DNA of 64,000 nt from Hormiphora californensis (Eukaryota; Ctenophora; Tentaculata; Cydippida; Pleurobrachiidae). Positions 59,349-64,000 of this stretch are shown piece after piece (positions within the stretch are counted from its first letter, which is position 1; every line of letters starts with the position of its first letter). Where the stretch lies: the NCBI GenBank assembly GCA_020137815.1, contig CM035362.1, forward strand, positions 4,688,008 to 4,752,007, written 5' to 3'. The notes below the pieces were generated by a model. The model worked only from the letters and a program-made list of their open reading frames with translations. It had not been told where the DNA came from and searched no databases. A program made the position numbers and the translations under genes.

Positions 59349-61039
59349 TCATGAGTGTTTTTCTGAACATGTTGCTTCGTGAAGTAGCCTAGAATCAGAA
59401 CGAGGAAATGTTTTCCCACACTTACTGCAAGGAAATGGCTTCTCCCCAGTGTGAATTCGCATATGACTCTTCATGTTGCTTTTTAGAGTACACGTCTTTC
59501 CACAGACCTCACATTTGAATGGACGCTCACCAGTATGAACCAGTTTGTGTCTTTTATGATTACTGAATTTAGTAAACGTCATTTCACACACCTCACATTT
59601 ATAAGGCTTAATTCCACTATGTACCCGCTGGTGTTGAATCAGATCGCCGTTTCTTTTGAAACTCATCGGACAAATATCACACTGGAACTCCTTTTTTGGG
59701 TGTGCAGTTTCAATGTGCTCGTACAACTCTGGTTTAGTTAATCTTACTCCACAGTTTTTGACAGGGCACGAAACAATATTACCATGAAAAAGGATCTGAT
59801 GTCGATTTAAATTAATTTTACGGAAAAAGCTTTTTTCACACTCCTTACATTTGTGTGGTTTGTGTCCACTGTGGGCCAAATGGTGTTGAGTAAGATGCGA
59901 AACATGTGAAAAAAGCCATAGGACAAATATCACAGAAAAGTTTTCTATCAGGATGGTCTTCTCAAATGTGCTGATACAAGTCCTTCTCTGATGACTTCCA
60001 AACTGAACAACCCCTGATTTTGCACTGGATGGCCGAATTTTGATCATTTCCTTCGACAAATCCCATAGAAATCAGTTTCCCTCGTTGATTACATTCACCG
60101 CCAGGATGTTTTAGCTGAAAATCAATTTGACTTGAAGACTCGCCGAGATAAGCTTCTGGAACTTGATTCATTTCAGCTCCTTCGACGTTTTGGATCTTCC
60201 CTGTAGATTTCATGCAGGGTTCTGTATTGTTGGGAGTGCTTTGCTGTTGAAGAATTTCTTGTTGCTGGTAAAGAGGGGGATCTGTTGACTCGTCTCCATC
60301 GAATTTAGAAATCGTATTATCTGAAAGAAAAGGGAGGATTAGATTTTCACTGACTATAAAATTATAATGAGATGAATGACAAAATTAGTAGTAGAATCTA
60401 AATATCACAATCTGAGTCAAAGTAAATTGACGGGGTGGTGCTGACGAACTCACCTTTATCAAAGAAAAGAGTCTCAACTGGTGGAACAGCGGAAATATCA
60501 GAAACTGAGTCATAGTAGAACGGATCAGCATCCACTGTCATTTCATGATCATCCAAACATCCATCCTCCAATTCAATAATTTCAGGAGCCTCTGATGGTG
60601 GATCAGTTGAAATGGGATGAACCGAGTCATAGTAAACAGGATCTATACTCTCTATCTTTACAGGATCCACTGCCATTTCATCACCCAAACATCCAACCTC
60701 AGATCCCAGTGTACTAGAACTTTCTGCTTGAATCTCGGGGACACTTGACCCAGTTTGAGTTCCAACTTCCACCAACTTGTCTGTTTTAACAATTCTATAC
60801 CCTGGATCTAGAAGACCACTACCTGATTTTCCACAACCATCACATGTGAATAAAATTAGATCATCATCTGTTCCTGAAACTGTTAAAATCTTGGAGACTG
60901 GACAGGGAGTGAAAATCGCAGGTTTGATGTCACTTTCCATGTATATTGGTTCGGTTTTCAGAAGGGGAGGAAGTTCAAACTTTCTACCAGTTGTCAATGA
61001 GACTGAATTACCAGATTCACCAGGTTTTTGGTATGCCAT
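59349..61039 (-). pseudogene. C2H2 zinc-finger gene B, reading frame broken
   Basis: Exon 1 (60454-61039) is longer than in A and C. After MAYQKPGESGNSVSL and the shared FELPPLLKTEPIYMESDI module it codes an acidic region with two DP(V/F)YYDSV repeats. Exon 2 (60320 down to 59349) joins in phase, but finger 1 is cut by TGA at 59962-59964 where A and C have CGA. About 50 bp further on, a run of six T on the coding strand (59909-59914) shifts the frame by +1 relative to the paralogues. The remaining fingers then stay open to 59349. Finger 6 has the normal Phe replaced by Cys. As read, a 314-residue product without complete fingers could be made. Sequence error could explain one lesion but hardly both. 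Confidence 0.75.
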
Positions 61040-61144
61040 GATTTAACCTGCGAGAAAAGAAAACTTTAAAACAGTGGTAATTCCCTACACATAATAGTTA
61101 GAAGGGATGGGAGGGAGGGAGGAAATAGTTAATAAACATAAAGT

Positions 61145-61215
61145 TTGGTGGCGCCGTCATTCAGGCCGTTTTGGCGCGCTACGCTCGTGAGTTGTAAGGG
61201 TGACTGCGTCACCAA
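61145..61215. mobile_element. 71-bp MITE between genes B and D
   Basis: Ends TTGGTGGCGCCGTC and GCGTCACCAA, with the direct repeat ACATAAAGT on both sides (61136-61144, 61216-61224). It fits a hAT-like insertion of 8-9 bp duplication. Confidence 0.65.
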
Positions 61216-61576
61216 ACATAAAGTCAATGAATAGCACATTAAAAAAGGTCAAGTAAAGTCTAGTGCTTGACATTTAACCATGAACACTTTCTTTACTAAT
61301 TCAATTCCACACTTATAATAGAGATTGTAGTCAATAATGTTCATAATACATATAATATCGCCATATAATTGTATTCAATACAATCCTGGGCAGGGTAACT
61401 CATGAAGACAGCGCTCTCCTCAGTAAACAAAGGGAAAGAGGGCAGCGCTGCTAGGATATATCCTTCGTTTTTAGTTAGTAAAAACACTTTATCGTCATTG
61501 AATGAGAGGATGTCTTTTCCTTCTCACTTGGGTGTCTTATTCACATGGCACACAGAGAGAAGATACAACGGTGCCC

Positions 61577-62462
<886 letters not shown>

Positions 62463-62704
62463 GATTTAACCTGCGAGTAGAGAGAACTTTAAAACAGTGG
62501 TAATTCCCTACACATAATAGTTAGAAGGGATGGGAGGGAGAAATTAAACACAAAGTCAACAGACGGTACATAAAACAAGTGATAGTTTAGTACTTGACAT
62601 TTAACTGTTAAACGACCACCATAAAAACTTTCTTTGCTCATTCAGTCTTACAATTAAAAGTAAATTCCTGTCAAATGTTAAAAATCATATCGTGATAGAC
62701 AATA

Positions 62705-63872
62705 CTACTTTCCTGAACATTTAGCCTCGTGAAGACGTCTATAAGAAGCCTGACTAAATGTTTTCATACACTTACTGCAAGGAAATGGTTTCTCTCCAGT
62801 GTGTGTCATCATGTGCCGCTTCAAGGAACTTGTTTGAGTAAATGCTTTTCCACAGACCTCACATTTGAATGGACGCTCACCAGTATGAACCAGTTTGTGC
62901 CTTTTATAATTACTTGACATAGCGAATGTCTTGCCACACTCCTCACATTTAAAAGATTTTATTCCACTATGAACATGTTGGTGTTTTACCAAGCTGTCAT
63001 TCGCCATGAAACTCATAGGACAAATGTCACATTGGAACTCCTTTTTTTGGTGTGCAGTTTCAATGTGCTCGTACAATTCTGATTTCGGTAGTCTAACTCC
63101 ACAATTTTTAACACGGCACAAAACGATATTGCCATGAACAAGGATCTGATGATGATTTAAACTATATTCAAAGGCAAAGCTGATTCCACACTCCTTACAT
63201 TTGTGTGGTTTGTATCCACTGTGGGCCAGGTGGTGTCGAGTAAGATCCGAAGTTTGTAAAAAAGCCATGGGACAAACATCACAGAAGTGTTTCCTATCAG
63301 AATGGTCTTCTCGAATGTGCTGATACAAGTCCTTCTCTGATGACTTCCAAACTGAACAACGCCTGATTTTACACTGGAATAGTTTAGCACGTTTGATACA
63401 CAGAATCATCCTGGTAGATTTTAGTTCGGTTTGAAAAGTAGCAGATTCTTTAGGAAGGGATTGTTGGGAAGGAACTCGTTGTCGCTGGGAAAGAGGTGGA
63501 TTTGTAGTGGCTGACTCTCCTTCTTCACTAGAATCCTGTTTATTGAATTTCTCACCTCCAGTTTGGATCGGAACACCTGCAGGATATATTTACAATGATT
63601 AGATGCAATAATTAGTATTAAAAGAAAAACCAAACGGGTTATTGATTATTAGATCAACTTCCACAATTGGCAAACTCACCATAATCTGAGGAAACCACAT
63701 TTGATGGGACATCAGAAATTGGGCAGGAAGTAAACATCTCAACTTTGATGTCATTTTCCACGTATATTGGTTCGGTTTTCAGAAGGGGAGGAATTTCAAA
63801 TTGTGGTTCAGATTTTACGACAGGTTGTTCTGAACTACCAGTTCTTGTTCTACCAGGTTTTCTTTTTGCCAT
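62705..63872 (-). CDS. C2H2 zinc-finger protein C (354 residues)
   Basis: Exon 1 (63680-63872) codes MAKRKPGRTRTGSSEQP and the FEIPPLLKTEPIYVENDI module. Exon 2 (62705-63576) joins at a phase-1 intron and codes the same Gln/Ser/Pro linker (PLSQRQRVPSQQSLPK) and eight fingers in the same order and spacing as in gene A. These include the two C-x4-C fingers (CKIRRC, CRVKNC) and a last finger ending HEAKC. HTGERPF and HTGEKPF linkers are intact, and no stop or frameshift is seen. Differences from A concentrate in the finger helices (YDSHLTQ versus QTSDLTR; TRRELNL versus ANDSLVK), which would change DNA specificity. A nuclear DNA-binding role is inferred from the family. Confidence 0.9.
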
Positions 63873-64000
63873 TGTATGTCCTGCATGAAAAAATGGGAGT
63901 GTTGACAAAAAAGTGTTACTGACTCACAATATCTTTTATCAACATGAGTGAAAGTGATAGGGGAGCGGAGAAATAGACGCAGAGTGAATGATAAAAATTA

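Overview
This is a eukaryotic, almost certainly metazoan, window. Genes are split by short GT-AG introns. The recognisable proteins (a papain-fold protease fused to a C-type lectin and sushi modules, C2H2 zinc fingers, a YL1/VPS72-like N-terminus, thioredoxin, a secreted peptide precursor) are animal-type. I cannot name the species. The mix of GA/CT microsatellites, hAT, piggyBac and TA-type MITEs and a Ty1/copia element would suit a marine invertebrate, possibly a non-bilaterian, but that is inference.

Layout. Bases 1-300 hold the last exon of a plus-strand gene whose product ends in a CaaX box. From 0.3 to 24 kb I find no convincing gene. This stretch has (GA/CT)n and (CAGT)n satellites, fold-back elements, a 537-bp repeat present twice, perfect palindromes, a 30-bp minisatellite, and long stretches with inflated homopolymers that look like poor consensus. 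At 24.26-24.99 kb is a three-exon gene for a 74-residue secreted peptide ending in an amidation signal. From 25 to 30.7 kb lie MITEs, including a TTAA-flanked piggyBac-like element. A 17-exon plus-strand gene at 30.7-37.8 kb encodes a cysteine protease-lectin-sushi protein with no visible propeptide. A convergent minus-strand six-exon gene of unknown function (38.5-45.5 kb) carries a young 5.2-kb Ty1/copia retrotransposon in its second intron.

From 45.5 to 51 kb are a 15-bp minisatellite, pogo-like and hAT MITEs and CT satellites. A four-exon thioredoxin gene (51.3-53.3 kb, plus) has a near-1-kb palindrome in intron 1. A minus-strand gene at 54.6-55.75 kb encodes a YL1-N-like protein with an acidic and Thr-Asp-Lys tail. 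The last 7 kb is a minus-strand cluster of four paralogues sharing one N-terminal exon: two intact zinc-finger genes, one broken zinc-finger gene, and one gene in which the same exon is spliced to a coiled coil.

Two themes recur. Tandemly duplicated 3' splice sites occur in three genes, where the upstream copy would lead at once to a stop codon. Short transposons and CT repeats lie inside introns, in two cases directly abutting a 3' splice site. All exon models were made by eye from splice consensus and reading phase. All similarity calls are from memory of the families, with no database search.
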